Shown piece by piece: positions 19,903-28,172 of a stretch of DNA of 64,000 nt. Under the pieces are notes generated by a model. The model was not told the DNA's origin. It searched no databases and worked only from the letters and a program-made list of their open reading frames with translations. The translations under genes were made by a program, and so were the position numbers. Source of the stretch: DASPHG01 sp963748315 (GTDB taxonomy: Bacteria > Actinomycetota > Thermoleophilia > Solirubrobacterales > Thermoleophilaceae); NCBI GenBank assembly GCA_963748315.1, contig CAVVIK010000010.1, positions 1 through 64,000 of the forward strand, written 5' to 3'. The first letter of the stretch is position 1; every line of letters begins with the position of its first letter.

Positions 19903-21251
19903 TCCGCATCCACGACACGCTCACGGGCGAGGTCCGGCCGCTCGAGCCGCGCGATCCGGGGAAGGTCGGCATCTACGCCTGCGGCCCGACTGTCTACGGG
20001 CGCATCCACGTCGGGAACGCGCGCCCGTTCGTCGTCTTCTCGCTCTTCAAGCGCTTCCTGGAGCACGAGGGCCTCGACGCGCAGCTCGTCGTGAACGTCA
20101 CCGACGTGAACGACAAGATCTACGACGCGGCGCGCGATGCGGGGGTCGGTAGCGAGCAGCTTGCCGGCGATATGACGGCGCACTACGTCCGCGACACGGA
20201 CGCGCTCGGGCTCGGCCGCCCGGACCGCGAGCCCACCGCCACCGGAACGATCGACGCGATCGTCAACTTGATCGAGGACCTGATCGACTCGGGACACGCC
20301 TACGTGGCCGAGGGCGACGTCTACTTCCGCGTCGCGAGCTTCGACGGGTACGGGAAGTTGTCGAATCGGCCGCTGGAGGAGATGCAGCAGGGCGAGGGGG
20401 ACGATGCCGCAGCGCTGAAGGAGAGCCCACAGGATTTCGCGCTCTGGAAGGCGCAGAAGGAGGGTGAGGACACGGCGTGGGATGCGCCGTGGGGCCGCGG
20501 CCGGCCCGGTTGGCACATCGAGTGCTCGGCGATGGCGGAGGAGATCCTCGGCGTGGACTTCGACGTGCACGGCGGAGGCTCCGACCTCGTCTTCCCACAC
20601 CACGAGAACGAGATCGCCCAGACCGAGGCGGCGCGCGGGAAGCCGCTTGCCCGGATCTGGATGCACAACGGCATGGTCCGGCTCGAGGGCGAGAAGATGG
20701 CCAAGTCGGTCGGGAACATCTTTCTGCTGCACGAGGCGCTCGAGGAGGCGGGCCGGGACGCGCTGGTCATGTACTTCGTGTCGGGCCACTATCGCCAGCC
20801 GCTCGCGTACTCGCAGGATGCGCTCGACGAGGCGGCGCAGTCGGTCGAGCGTGTTCGTGACTTCGCCCGGCGTCTCGACCCCGAGGCCACGGCCGACGGC
20901 ATCGAGCCGTACGCCGAGCGGTTCTTCTCCGCGCTCGCGGACGACTTCAACACCCCGACGGCGCGCGCGGCGATGTTCGACTGGATCGCGGAGGGGAACC
21001 GGCGGCTGGACGCGGGCGAGCGCTTGGGGCCGGGAGCACTGAAGGAGATGCTCTGGGTCCTCGGCCTGGACAACCTGCTCGACGTCGCCGAGGACGCGGA
21101 CCCCGAGGCCGAGCGGCTGCTCGAGGAGCGCGAGGCGGCTCGCGCCGCGCGCGACTTCGGCACCGCCGACGCGAAACGTGATGAGCTCGCCGCCCTCGGC
21201 TGGAGGGTGCGCGACACACCCGAGGGGCCGAAGCTGGTCCGCTCCGGTTGA
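19899..21251 (+). CDS. cysS: Cysteine--tRNA ligase
   Basis: Class I synthetase; 450 residues. Visible: Zn-binding Cys in YACGPTVYGRIHVGNARP (HIGH-like signature IHVGN), the second Zn-site segment WHIECSAMA with HGGGSDLVFPHHENE, and KMSKS-like EKMAKSVGN. The TTG start overlaps the ispF TGA, giving the family-typical N-terminus IRIHDTLTGEVRPLEP. CysS rather than MshC because the DALR-type C-terminal region and full length are present. Confidence 0.96.
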   Translation: MIRIHDTLTGEVRPLEPRDPGKVGIYACGPTVYGRIHVGNARPFVVFSLFKRFLEHEGLDAQLVVNVTDVNDKIYDAARDAGVGSEQLAGDMTAHYVRDTDALGLGRPDREPTATGTIDAIVNLIEDLIDSGHAYVAEGDVYFRVASFDGYGKLSNRPLEEMQQGEGDDAAALKESPQDFALWKAQKEGEDTAWDAPWGRGRPGWHIECSAMAEEILGVDFDVHGGGSDLVFPHHENEIAQTEAARGKPLARIWMHNGMVRLEGEKMAKSVGNIFLLHEALEEAGRDALVMYFVSGHYRQPLAYSQDALDEAAQSVERVRDFARRLDPEATADGIEPYAERFFSALADDFNTPTARAAMFDWIAEGNRRLDAGERLGPGALKEMLWVLGLDNLLDVAEDADPEAERLLEEREAARAARDFGTADAKRDELAALGWRVRDTPEGPKLVRSG

Positions 21252-21889
21252 TCGTCTACGGCCGGAACCCGGTCCGCGAGGCGGAGCGCGGGCCCAGGCG
21301 GGTGCTGCGGAAGTGGGAGGGGCTTCCTGCCGACGAGCTGGAGCGGATCTGCGGCTCGCCCGACCACCAAGGCATCTGTGCGGAGGTCGAGCCGTACACC
21401 TACGCCGACCCGGACTCGCTGCTTGGGCCCGACGACGCGCTCGTCATCGCGCTCGACGAGATCCAGGACCCGCACAACCTCGGCGCCGTCTGCCGGGTCG
21501 CGGAGGTGGCGGGCGCGGCCGGCATGGTGATCCCGGAGCGGCGCTCGGCAGAGGTGACGCCCGCGGTCTGCAAGGCATCAGCCGGCGCGGTCGAGCACCT
21601 TCCGATCGCGCGCGTGCGCAACCTCGCGGACTGGCTCGCGCAGGCGAAGGAGGCGGATGCATGGGTCTACGGCGCCGACGTCGCGGGGATCCCGTACGCC
21701 GACCCCGACTACGGCGGCCGCGTCGTCCTCGTGCTGGGCGCGGAGGAGAAGGGGCTGCGCCCGCGCGTGGCCGCGTCCTGCGACCAGCTCGTCGCCCTGC
21801 CGGTGCACGGCAAGGTCGAGTCGCTCAACGTCTCCACGGCCGCGGCCGCGCTCGTGTACGGAATCCTGCAATTTCGTATGCAGAGTTGA
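21248..21889 (+). CDS. rlmB: 23S rRNA (guanosine-2'-O-)-methyltransferase RlmB-like (SpoU family)
   Basis: SPOUT methyltransferase; 213 residues, shorter than E. coli RlmB (about 243) because the N-terminal substrate domain is compact (VYGRNPVREA). The knot motifs are intact: DEIQDPHNLGAVCRVAEVAG, VLGAEEKGLRP and PVHGKVESLNVSTAAAALVY. It starts at a TTG overlapping the cysS TGA. The cysS-rlmB pairing is typical of actinobacteria. The stop codon lies within the TTGACA of the following promoter. Confidence 0.92.
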   Translation: MIVYGRNPVREAERGPRRVLRKWEGLPADELERICGSPDHQGICAEVEPYTYADPDSLLGPDDALVIALDEIQDPHNLGAVCRVAEVAGAAGMVIPERRSAEVTPAVCKASAGAVEHLPIARVRNLADWLAQAKEADAWVYGADVAGIPYADPDYGGRVVLVLGAEEKGLRPRVAASCDQLVALPVHGKVESLNVSTAAAALVYGILQFRMQS

Positions 21890-21914
21890 CAAGGCTCCAT
21901 AACGTCCGGAGAAT
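21886..21914 (+). promoter_or_regulatory. Promoter of the sigma factor gene at 22034
   Basis: TTGACA (21886-21891, perfect -35, overlapping the rlmB stop) and GAGAAT (21909-21914, four of six) with a 17-bp spacer. The transcript would have a leader of about 110 nt; it contains GGGCGCT/AAGCGCGCC-type complementary arms and ends with AAGGAGAAGG before the ATG. Confidence 0.55.
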
Positions 21915-22033
21915 CTTGTAGAAGTAAGGCTGGACCTCAGCTTCAGTGCTGAGAACAATTGAAAGGGCGCTGCCAGGGGAGGTAAGCGCGCCGGACTTCC
22001 ACCGGGGATCTCGCGGTCCCAAGGAGAAGGACG

Positions 22034-22696
22034 ATGGCAATCGGCTCCTCCCGTACGCAGGCGCATCGCAGTAACGCTGAAGCTGAGCTTGACGATCACT
22101 ATCTGATCGCTCTCGCAAAGCAGGGTCGTCCGGACGCCTACGACATGATCGTCCGGCGCTACTACGGCTTCGTCCGCCTCAAGGCGTCGTCGTACTTCTT
22201 GATCGGCGGCGACTCCGACGATCTGATCCAGGAAGGACTCGTAGGCCTCTACAAGGCCGTCCGCGACTATCGCTCGGATCGCGAGTCGAGCTTCCGCAAC
22301 TTCGCCGAGCTCTGCATCACACGCCAGATCATCACCGCGGTGAAGACGGCGACGCGCAACAAGCACACGCCGCTCAACCAGTACGTGTCGTTCTCGCAGA
22401 CGCCGGCGGCGTCGGGGGACAGCGAGCCGACCCTCGACGAGGTGCTCCCGGGTCCGTCGCACATCGACCCCGTCAACCAGGTGATCTCGACGGAGGAGCT
22501 GCACAGCCTCGTCGCGTGCCTGTCGAGCGTGCTGTCGGAGCTCGAGAGCTCCGTGCTGTCGCTCTATCTCGACGGCCGCTCATACGAAGAGGTCGCCGAG
22601 CGCCTTGCGTGTGACACGAAGACGGTTGACAACGCGCTCCAGCGTGTGAAGCGGAAGGTGGGCGCGCACCTCGCCTCGCGCGCAGTGCCCCTGTAG
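22034..22696 (+). CDS. RNA polymerase sigma-70 family factor (SigH/Spo0H-like)
   Basis: A 220-residue sigma factor with region 2 (DLIQEGLVGLYKAVRDY and the -10-binding SSFRNFAELCITRQIITAV) and region 4 (LSELESSVLSLYLDGRSYEEV, then KTVDNALQRVKRKV). It lacks regions 1.1 and 3 and resembles the SigH group found next to cysS-rlmB in Gram-positives. It has its own promoter and a strong ribosome site. No anti-sigma gene is adjacent. Confidence 0.9.
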   Translation: MAIGSSRTQAHRSNAEAELDDHYLIALAKQGRPDAYDMIVRRYYGFVRLKASSYFLIGGDSDDLIQEGLVGLYKAVRDYRSDRESSFRNFAELCITRQIITAVKTATRNKHTPLNQYVSFSQTPAASGDSEPTLDEVLPGPSHIDPVNQVISTEELHSLVACLSSVLSELESSVLSLYLDGRSYEEVAERLACDTKTVDNALQRVKRKVGAHLASRAVPL

Positions 22697-22717
22697 GCCA
22701 ATAGAGTCGGCGGCGTC

Positions 22718-24121
22718 TTGGACGCTGCCGAGCTCGCATTCGCAGGCCCGCTCCGCCAGGCCGAGCTGATCCGCGACGGGGAGATCTCTCCGCGCGAGCT
22801 CGTGCAGGTGTACCTCGACCGGATCGAGCGGATCGAGCCCGAGCTGAACGCCTTCCGGGTCGTCCTCGCTGAGCGCGCGCTGACGGAGGCGAAGCAGGCC
22901 GCGCGGCGCAAGGCGGGCCAGGACCGCCCGCTGCTCGGCGTGCCCTTCGCCGTCAAGGACAACCACGACCTGACCGGTGAGGTCACGACACACGGGACGG
23001 GCGCCTACGACCGCACCCCGGCCGCAGCCGACGCGGAGATCGTGCGCCGTCTGAGAGCCGCGGGCGCGATTCCGATCGGGAAGACGCTCTTGCCTGAGCT
23101 CGCCATCTGGCCCTTCACCGAGTCGGCCACCTGGGGTGTCACGCGCAACCCGTGGGACATCGACCGCACGCCGGGCGGATCGAGCGGGGGCAGCGCCGCC
23201 GCAGTCGCCGCAGGGCTCGCGTCGTTCGCCACCGCGTCCGACGGTGGCGGGTCGATTCGCATACCGGCCGCGAACTGCCGCGTCGTCGGAGTCAAGCCGC
23301 AGCGCGGCCGCGTCTCGCTGATGCCCGACGCCGAGCACTGGCACGGGCTGTCGGTCGCAGGCGTGCACACCGTCTCCGTGCGCGACCAGGCGGCGATCCT
23401 GGACGTGATCGCGGGCCCCGCGGAGGGCGACGCGGACACGCCCCCGGCATGGGACCGCCCCCTCGCGGACGCGGCCGCGTCGCCCCCGGGCAAGCTGCGC
23501 ATCGCCGTGGCGACCAAGCCCCCCGTGCCTCCCGCACGCCTGCACGACTCATGCGTTCGGGCGATCGACGAGATCAGCGCGCTGCTCCGCTCCCTCGGGC
23601 ACGACGTCGAGCCGCACGAGCCCGACTACGGGATGCTCATCAACACGTCGTTCTCGCCCCGGTACGCGGGCGGGATCCGCGATGACATCCTGCGGATGGC
23701 GAAGCCGGAGCTGCTCGAGCGGCGCACCCGTGCGTTCAAGCGGCTCGGCGCGGTGGCGAGCCCGTTCGTGGACCGCGCCCGGAAGCTCGAGGGCGAGTAC
23801 GGCCCGCGTCTGTTCAGCGTCTTCGACGATCACGACGTGCTGATCACGCCGATGACCGCCCGGCCGCCCGTGGAGGTGATGCGCTGGGAGGGGATGGGCG
23901 CCCCGCGTGCGATCGAGGGCATCAGCCGCGTGTATCCCTACGCTGCGCCGTGGAACGTGCTCGGCAACCCCGCGGCGGCCGTCCCGGCGCTGCTGGACGA
24001 GGACGGACTACCGGTCGCGGTGCAGCTGGTCGCGCGCCCGAACGACGAACACACGATCGTCGCCCTCGCTGCGCAGATCGAGGCCGAGCGGCCTTGGCCC
24101 GAACACCCGCCGATCGCCTAG
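22718..24121 (+). CDS. Amidase, amidase-signature family
   Basis: A 467-residue Ser-cisSer-Lys hydrolase. The catalytic Lys lies in PFAVKDNHD, the cis-Ser and nucleophile region in TPGGSSGGSAAAVAAGL and SDGGGSIRIPAANC. It resembles general bacterial amidases/6-aminohexanoate or indoleacetamide hydrolases rather than GatA, whose partners gatB/gatC are absent. Substrate unknown. The start is TTG 22718; TAGAGT (22702-22707) lies 10 nt upstream. It ends tail to tail with the nucleotidyltransferase gene, sharing CTAG. Confidence 0.88.
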   Translation: MDAAELAFAGPLRQAELIRDGEISPRELVQVYLDRIERIEPELNAFRVVLAERALTEAKQAARRKAGQDRPLLGVPFAVKDNHDLTGEVTTHGTGAYDRTPAAADAEIVRRLRAAGAIPIGKTLLPELAIWPFTESATWGVTRNPWDIDRTPGGSSGGSAAAVAAGLASFATASDGGGSIRIPAANCRVVGVKPQRGRVSLMPDAEHWHGLSVAGVHTVSVRDQAAILDVIAGPAEGDADTPPAWDRPLADAAASPPGKLRIAVATKPPVPPARLHDSCVRAIDEISALLRSLGHDVEPHEPDYGMLINTSFSPRYAGGIRDDILRMAKPELLERRTRAFKRLGAVASPFVDRARKLEGEYGPRLFSVFDDHDVLITPMTARPPVEVMRWEGMGAPRAIEGISRVYPYAAPWNVLGNPAAAVPALLDEDGLPVAVQLVARPNDEHTIVALAAQIEAERPWPEHPPIA

Positions 24122-24735
24122 CGCGACGGCTCGACGACGCGGACCTCGGTGCGCCCGCCGGCCGTGGCGGGCTCGCCCTCGCCGATCACGCCGATGCCTT
24201 CGATGATCGTGAAGAAGGCGCGCGCGAACGCTGAGCGTTGTGTCCGCGCTCGAACGTCGTCCCAGTCCACCTTCTCGCGCAGCGAACGCGCCATCTGGAG
24301 CAGCGACGAGTAGTCCACGTGGTGCTCGTGGAGCGCCAGCAGCTTCGTGCAGAGGACGTCCTCCAAGGCCATGACGCGCAGCGGCATCGAGAGCACCTCG
24401 ATTGCCTCGCCTCGCGCGATGACCTCGTCGTCGATCTCCATCCCCTTCGGGTGGAAGATCAGGTCGACGAGGACCTCGCCGTCCCACGCCTTGTAGAGCC
24501 AGCCCTCAGGCGGCTTCTCCGGCCGCATTCCCTCCGCCTCCAGCGCCTCGAGCGCCCGCTCGGCGTCGTCCGGCTTGACCATGAAGTCGAGGTCCTTGCG
24601 CCGCTCCGGGCCGCCGTGAGCCCAGAAGGCGAGGCTGCCGCCCAGGAGATAGGGGATCTCGTTGTCCCGCAGGGCCGCGACGACCTTCTTCAAGGTGCCT
24701 GCGATCTCGTCGAACGAGTGCTCACTCGAGGGCAT
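24118..24735 (-). CDS. Nucleotidyltransferase-fold protein (MNT/AbiEii-like)
   Basis: A 205-residue protein with the start of a pol-beta nucleotidyltransferase fold: LLGGSLAFWAHGG followed by RRKDLDFMVK, giving the G[GS] and DxD elements, and a later acidic DLIFH that could supply the third carboxylate. A helical C-terminal part (TKLLALHEHHVDYSSLLQMARSL) resembles the AbiEii/DUF1814-type group. Such proteins may be toxins, antitoxins or metabolic enzymes; there is no obvious partner next to it, so function is unassigned. Confidence 0.65.
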   Translation of the reverse strand: MPSSEHSFDEIAGTLKKVVAALRDNEIPYLLGGSLAFWAHGGPERRKDLDFMVKPDDAERALEALEAEGMRPEKPPEGWLYKAWDGEVLVDLIFHPKGMEIDDEVIARGEAIEVLSMPLRVMALEDVLCTKLLALHEHHVDYSSLLQMARSLREKVDWDDVRARTQRSAFARAFFTIIEGIGVIGEGEPATAGGRTEVRVVEPSR

Positions 24736-24773
24736 GCAGTTCCCATACCCGCGGCTTCGGGTAAATGCACCCC

Positions 24774-25517
24774 GTGTCGATACGCATCGCCGCTGCCGGC
24801 GACATCCATATCCGCGAGGCCAACCGCGAGCAGCTGAAGGCCGCGTTCTCCCAGCTGAACGGCCAGGTGGAGCTCGTGCTGCTCGCCGGAGACCTGACCA
24901 CGCACGGCGAGCCGGAGCAGGGGACCTGGTTCGCCGAGGCCTGCGCCGGCCTTGACATGCCGGTCTTCGCGGTGCTCGGCAACCACGACTGGCACGCCGA
25001 TCGCGCGGACGAGCTGATCCCGGCCCTCGAGGCGGGCGGGGTCAAGGTGTTGGAGCGCGAATCGCGCGTCGTCGACTTCGACGGGTTCGAGCTCGGCATC
25101 GTCGGCCTCAAGGGCTTCGTCGGCGGCTTCCCGGGCTCGAGCCTGCCCGACTTCGGCGAGCCGCTCCTGCGCGAGGTGTACAGGCAGACGAGCGATGACG
25201 TGGCGGCGCTCGACGCGGGCCTGCGCGAGATCGCGCACTGTCCCTACCGGATCGTCCTCCTGCACTACTCGCCGGCCGCCGAGACGCTGCGCGGCGAGCC
25301 CGAGGGAATCTGGGCGTTCCTCGGCAATGAGCGAATCGCCGCACCGATCCGCGAGCACGAGCCGGACCTCGTGCTGCACGGGCACGCTCACCACGGCAGC
25401 TTCGAGGGGACGATCGGCGCGTCGCCCGTCTACAACGTGTCGGTACCCGTGATGGGGCGCGACTTCTGGGTGCTCGAGCTGGCGTCGCTACGCGCGCCGA
25501 CGACGCCTATCCATTAG
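24774..25517 (+). CDS. Calcineurin-like metallophosphoesterase
   Basis: About 247 residues. The five metal-binding blocks are visible: AGDIHIRE, LAGDLTTHG, LGNHDWHAD, VLLHYSP and VLHGHAHHG. Substrate unknown (members cleave nucleotides, phosphoproteins or lipids). An ATG at 24765 adds three residues, but GTG at 24774 sits 6 nt after TAAATG (24762-24767), fitting the leaderless pattern of the window. It is divergent from the nucleotidyltransferase gene and convergent with the SDR gene, with which it shares TTAG. Confidence 0.85.
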   Translation: MSIRIAAAGDIHIREANREQLKAAFSQLNGQVELVLLAGDLTTHGEPEQGTWFAEACAGLDMPVFAVLGNHDWHADRADELIPALEAGGVKVLERESRVVDFDGFELGIVGLKGFVGGFPGSSLPDFGEPLLREVYRQTSDDVAALDAGLREIAHCPYRIVLLHYSPAAETLRGEPEGIWAFLGNERIAAPIREHEPDLVLHGHAHHGSFEGTIGASPVYNVSVPVMGRDFWVLELASLRAPTTPIH

Positions 25518-26293
25518 TCGGCGCCTGGGTAGAGGGTCATCCCGCCGTCGACGAACAGCGTCGTGCCGACGACGTACTCGGCCTGGTCGGATGCGAGCCA
25601 CGCGATCGCGCGCGCGATCTCGATCGGCTGTCCCCAGCGGCCCCACGGGATCTCGTCGCGCGTCGTGGTCTTATCGACGCCGGCGTTGATCGGGGTGTCG
25701 ACTGCGCCGGGAGCCACGGAGCACACGCGGATCCCGCGCGGCGCGAGCTCCTTGGCGATCGACTGCACGAACAGCTTGAGGCCACCCTTCGACGCGGCGT
25801 AGTGCGAGTAGCGCATCCACGGGATCACCTCATGGACGCTCGTGTTGACGACGATCGTGCCGCCGTCCATGACCCGCGCGGCCTCGCGGCAGCACAGGAA
25901 TGCGCCGGTCAGGTTGACGCCGAGCACCTTCTGCCACGACTCGAGCGGCATGTCGACCAACTCGTACGGCTCCTCGAGGCCGGCGTTGTTCACGAGCAGG
26001 TCGAGCCCACCGAGCCCGTCCTTCGCCTCCGCGAAGGCGCGCTGCACGTCCGCCTCCTGCGACACGTCCATCTGGACCGTCACGGCCTTTCCCCCGCCTG
26101 CCTCGATCGCCTGGGCCATCGCGCGCGCCGTCGAGTCGTCGCCGACATGATTGATCGCGACAGCCGCGCCGTGAGCGGCGAGCTCGAACGCTGTGGACTG
26201 GCCGATTCCCGAGTCGGCGCCGGTCACGAGCGCGCGCCGATTCGTTAGCAGCCGCGCATCTTCCGGGTATAGGCTGAACTCGAACTCGCCCAT
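25514..26293 (-). CDS. SDR-family oxidoreductase (glucose 1-dehydrogenase-like)
   Basis: 259 residues from the ATG at 26293. NAD(P)-binding VTGADSGIGQS, NNAG, catalytic Ser in VVNTSVHE and YxxxK in HYAASKGG, and the C-terminal FVDGGMTLYPGAD are classical SDR features; the ending resembles glucose 1-dehydrogenases. The longer frame to 26365 would overlap the divergent gene and adds residues foreign to the family. Substrate unknown. Confidence 0.88.
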   Translation of the reverse strand: MGEFEFSLYPEDARLLTNRRALVTGADSGIGQSTAFELAAHGAAVAINHVGDDSTARAMAQAIEAGGGKAVTVQMDVSQEADVQRAFAEAKDGLGGLDLLVNNAGLEEPYELVDMPLESWQKVLGVNLTGAFLCCREAARVMDGGTIVVNTSVHEVIPWMRYSHYAASKGGLKLFVQSIAKELAPRGIRVCSVAPGAVDTPINAGVDKTTTRDEIPWGRWGQPIEIARAIAWLASDQAEYVVGTTLFVDGGMTLYPGAD

Positions 26294-26336
26294 CGGAGAA
26301 GTTTTCTCCCCAACTGGGCGCGGTATCAACCCAGCC
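26294..26336. promoter_or_regulatory. 43-bp divergent promoter region with inverted repeat GGAGAA-GTT-TTCTCC
   Basis: A perfect 6-bp inverted repeat lies at 26295-26309 between the SDR and the eRF1-like gene. For the latter, TATCAA (26324-26329) is 7 nt before the ATG. No Shine-Dalgarno for either gene apart from GGAGAA-like bases within the repeat. Confidence 0.4.
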
Positions 26337-27479
26337 ATGCAGGCAAACGATCTCGACCGGGACACCCTGCGCAGGCTCGCCCAGGCGAAAGCCGGGAATG
26401 GCGCGAAAGCGATCAGCTTCTACCTGAATCTGGAGCCCACCGAGTTCGCCACGCCACCGGCGCGTGCATCGGCGATCCGCTCGCTGCTCGACGAGGGCGA
26501 GAAGAAGGTGAAGGAGCTCGAGGGCGGGCACGCCGACCGCGCGCTGCGTGCTGACTTCCAGCGCGCGCGTGATTTCTTCAGCGGCGAGCTGCCCACCGAT
26601 GGCGCGCGCGGGCTCGCCGTGTTCCTGTCCGGCGACACCGACCTGTTCGAGGTCATCCGGCTGCCACGTCCCGTCCACTCCGAGGTCGTCATCTCCGACT
26701 CGCCGTTCATCGAGCCGCTGGTCGATCTCGTGTCGGGCACCTGGTGCATCCTCCTGTGCAACCGCCGCACGGGGCGCATCTTGCGCGGTTCGAGCGACCG
26801 GGTCGAGGAGGTCGCGCGCGTCACGTCGGAGGACGTGTCCTCGCAGGCCGATGCGGGCGGCTGGTCACAGGCGCGCTACGAGCGCGGGCAGGACGAGGAG
26901 GCCCATCGCCACGTCAAGCGCGTCGCGGACCTGCTCCACCGCCGGTTCCGGCGTGCCCCGTTCGACCACCTGCTCGTCGGCTCACCGGAGGAGCTCAGCT
27001 CGGAGGTCGAGCGCGCGCTGCATCCCGACGTCGCGCAACGGCTCGCGGGCCGGCTGTCGGTGGACGTCGAGAACACGAGCGTGGACGTCGTCTTCGATGC
27101 GGCGCGCCCGGTCATCGAGGAGCACGAGCGGACGGTTGAGCGGGCGGCACTCGACCGCTTGCAGCAGGGCGTCGGAGCAGGCAGCCGCGGGGTCTCCGGG
27201 CTCGACGACGTCCTCGGCGTGCTGAACGAGCGCCGCGTCGAGGCGCTCCTGCTCGAGGACCGCTTCCAGATGCCGGGCAGGAAGTGCCCTCAGTGCGGCT
27301 CGCTCTTCTCCGACAACGTCTCGACCTGCCCCGCCGACGGGAGCTCGACCGACGCGTTCGCGGACATCGTCGAGGAGGCCGTCGAGCTGGCGGTCTCGCA
27401 GTCCGCCACCGTGATCATCACCCGCCACCACGACGATCTCGAGGAGATGGGCGGGATCGGCGCGGTTCTGCGCTTCTAG
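26337..27479 (+). CDS. Bacterial eRF1/Vms1-like protein (baeRF type) with C-terminal zinc ribbon
   Basis: A 380-residue protein. The central segment (WCILLCNRRTGRILRG, then QARYERGQDEEAHRHVKRV and FDHLLVGSPEELSSEVERAL) has the pattern of the eRF1 domain 2/3-like module described in the bacterial baeRF families related to Vms1/ANKZF1. The C-terminus carries a zinc ribbon KCPQCGSLF...TCPADG and an L7Ae-like tail (VELAVSQSATVIITRHHDDL). Eukaryotic relatives cleave peptidyl-tRNA on stalled ribosomes; the bacterial role is unproven. No GGQ motif is seen; the QARYERGQ segment is at the equivalent region. The ATG at 26337 is chosen because the longer frame overlaps the SDR gene. Confidence 0.7.
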   Translation: MQANDLDRDTLRRLAQAKAGNGAKAISFYLNLEPTEFATPPARASAIRSLLDEGEKKVKELEGGHADRALRADFQRARDFFSGELPTDGARGLAVFLSGDTDLFEVIRLPRPVHSEVVISDSPFIEPLVDLVSGTWCILLCNRRTGRILRGSSDRVEEVARVTSEDVSSQADAGGWSQARYERGQDEEAHRHVKRVADLLHRRFRRAPFDHLLVGSPEELSSEVERALHPDVAQRLAGRLSVDVENTSVDVVFDAARPVIEEHERTVERAALDRLQQGVGAGSRGVSGLDDVLGVLNERRVEALLLEDRFQMPGRKCPQCGSLFSDNVSTCPADGSSTDAFADIVEEAVELAVSQSATVIITRHHDDLEEMGGIGAVLRF

Positions 27480-27522
27480 CGGTAGCCCTGCTCGCGCAGG
27501 CTGCAATTAGGGAACGCACGAG

Positions 27523-27595
27523 AGCCCGCTGTCGGACTCGAACCGACGACCCCGGGTTTACAAAACCCGTGCTCTACCAACTGAGCTAAGCGGGC
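27523..27595 (-). tRNA. tRNA-Thr (anticodon TGT)
   Basis: Read on the minus strand: acceptor GCCCGCT pairs with AGCGGGC; D arm GCTCAGTTGGTAGAGC; anticodon stem CGGGT/ACCCG with loop TTTGTAA, giving anticodon TGT; T arm with GGTTCGAGTCC. No encoded CCA follows. A TAGACT -10 box lies 9 nt before the mature 5' end, so the primary transcript would have almost no leader. Confidence 0.95.
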
Positions 27596-27604
27596 AGACG
27601 GCGA

Positions 27605-27610
27605 AGTCTA
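27605..27610 (-). promoter_or_regulatory. -10 box of tRNA-Thr overlapping a stop codon
   Basis: TAGACT on the minus strand begins with the TAG stop of the upstream membrane-protein gene (27608-27610). Confidence 0.5.
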
Positions 27611-28129
27611 GGTTGCGGCGCCCACGGCAAGCTCGATGTCGCCGTGGCCGTTGGACGACACCGGGACCTCCGGCACGTCCACCTGCAGCCCCTGGTTTAG
27701 ACGCTCCTCGAGCACGCCGAGGATTGCGCCGAACAGGAAGTGGCGCCAGGTGGCCTGCGCGAGCGCCCGCGGGTTCCCGGCCAGCTTCGGCAGCTCGCGG
27801 CGCGCGGGGTGGATCCGCTCGGCCACGCCGATCAGCGGCCAGGTGCCGAAGTTCTCGGCCATGGCGGCGATCACCGCTCGCCCGATCGACGGGCCGGGGA
27901 TGAACGGCTTTCCGAGTGCATACGCCGCTCCGAACGCCGCGCCGTTCGCAATATGGATTGCAAGCCCGACGGCCGGCCACTCGTCGCCGCGGGTGAGGGC
28001 CTTGCCGAGCAGCTCGACGTCCGAGTAGTCGACGTCGAAAACCCGCTTGTCGAGCGGCTCCTGGGCGGCCCAGATGGCCGCTGCGACGGCGCCAGCGGCG
28101 GCGCCGCGCGCGCTTCGTTCGAGTCTCAT
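27608..28129 (-). CDS. Conserved hypothetical membrane protein
   Basis: 173 residues from ATG 28129. Small-residue-rich hydrophobic stretches (ARGAAAGAVAAAIWAA, AVGLAIHIANGAAFGAAYALG, AVIAAMAENFGTWPLIGVA and the segment around FLFGAILGVLEERL) suggest three or four membrane helices. No family recognised with confidence; function unknown. TACGCT (28137-28142 on minus) is 7 nt before the ATG, so it is probably leaderless and divergent from the acyltransferase fusion gene. Confidence 0.7.
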   Translation of the reverse strand: MRLERSARGAAAGAVAAAIWAAQEPLDKRVFDVDYSDVELLGKALTRGDEWPAVGLAIHIANGAAFGAAYALGKPFIPGPSIGRAVIAAMAENFGTWPLIGVAERIHPARRELPKLAGNPRALAQATWRHFLFGAILGVLEERLNQGLQVDVPEVPVSSNGHGDIELAVGAAT

Positions 28130-28136
28130 CGCGTGC

Positions 28137-28142
28137 AGCGTA
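28137..28142 (-). promoter_or_regulatory. Putative -10 box (TACGCT), leaderless membrane-protein gene
   Basis: TACGCT on the minus strand, 7 nt before the ATG at 28129, no Shine-Dalgarno. Confidence 0.45.
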
Positions 28143-28172
28143 ACGCGACCCCCGGATCCGGGTAGAGAAACC

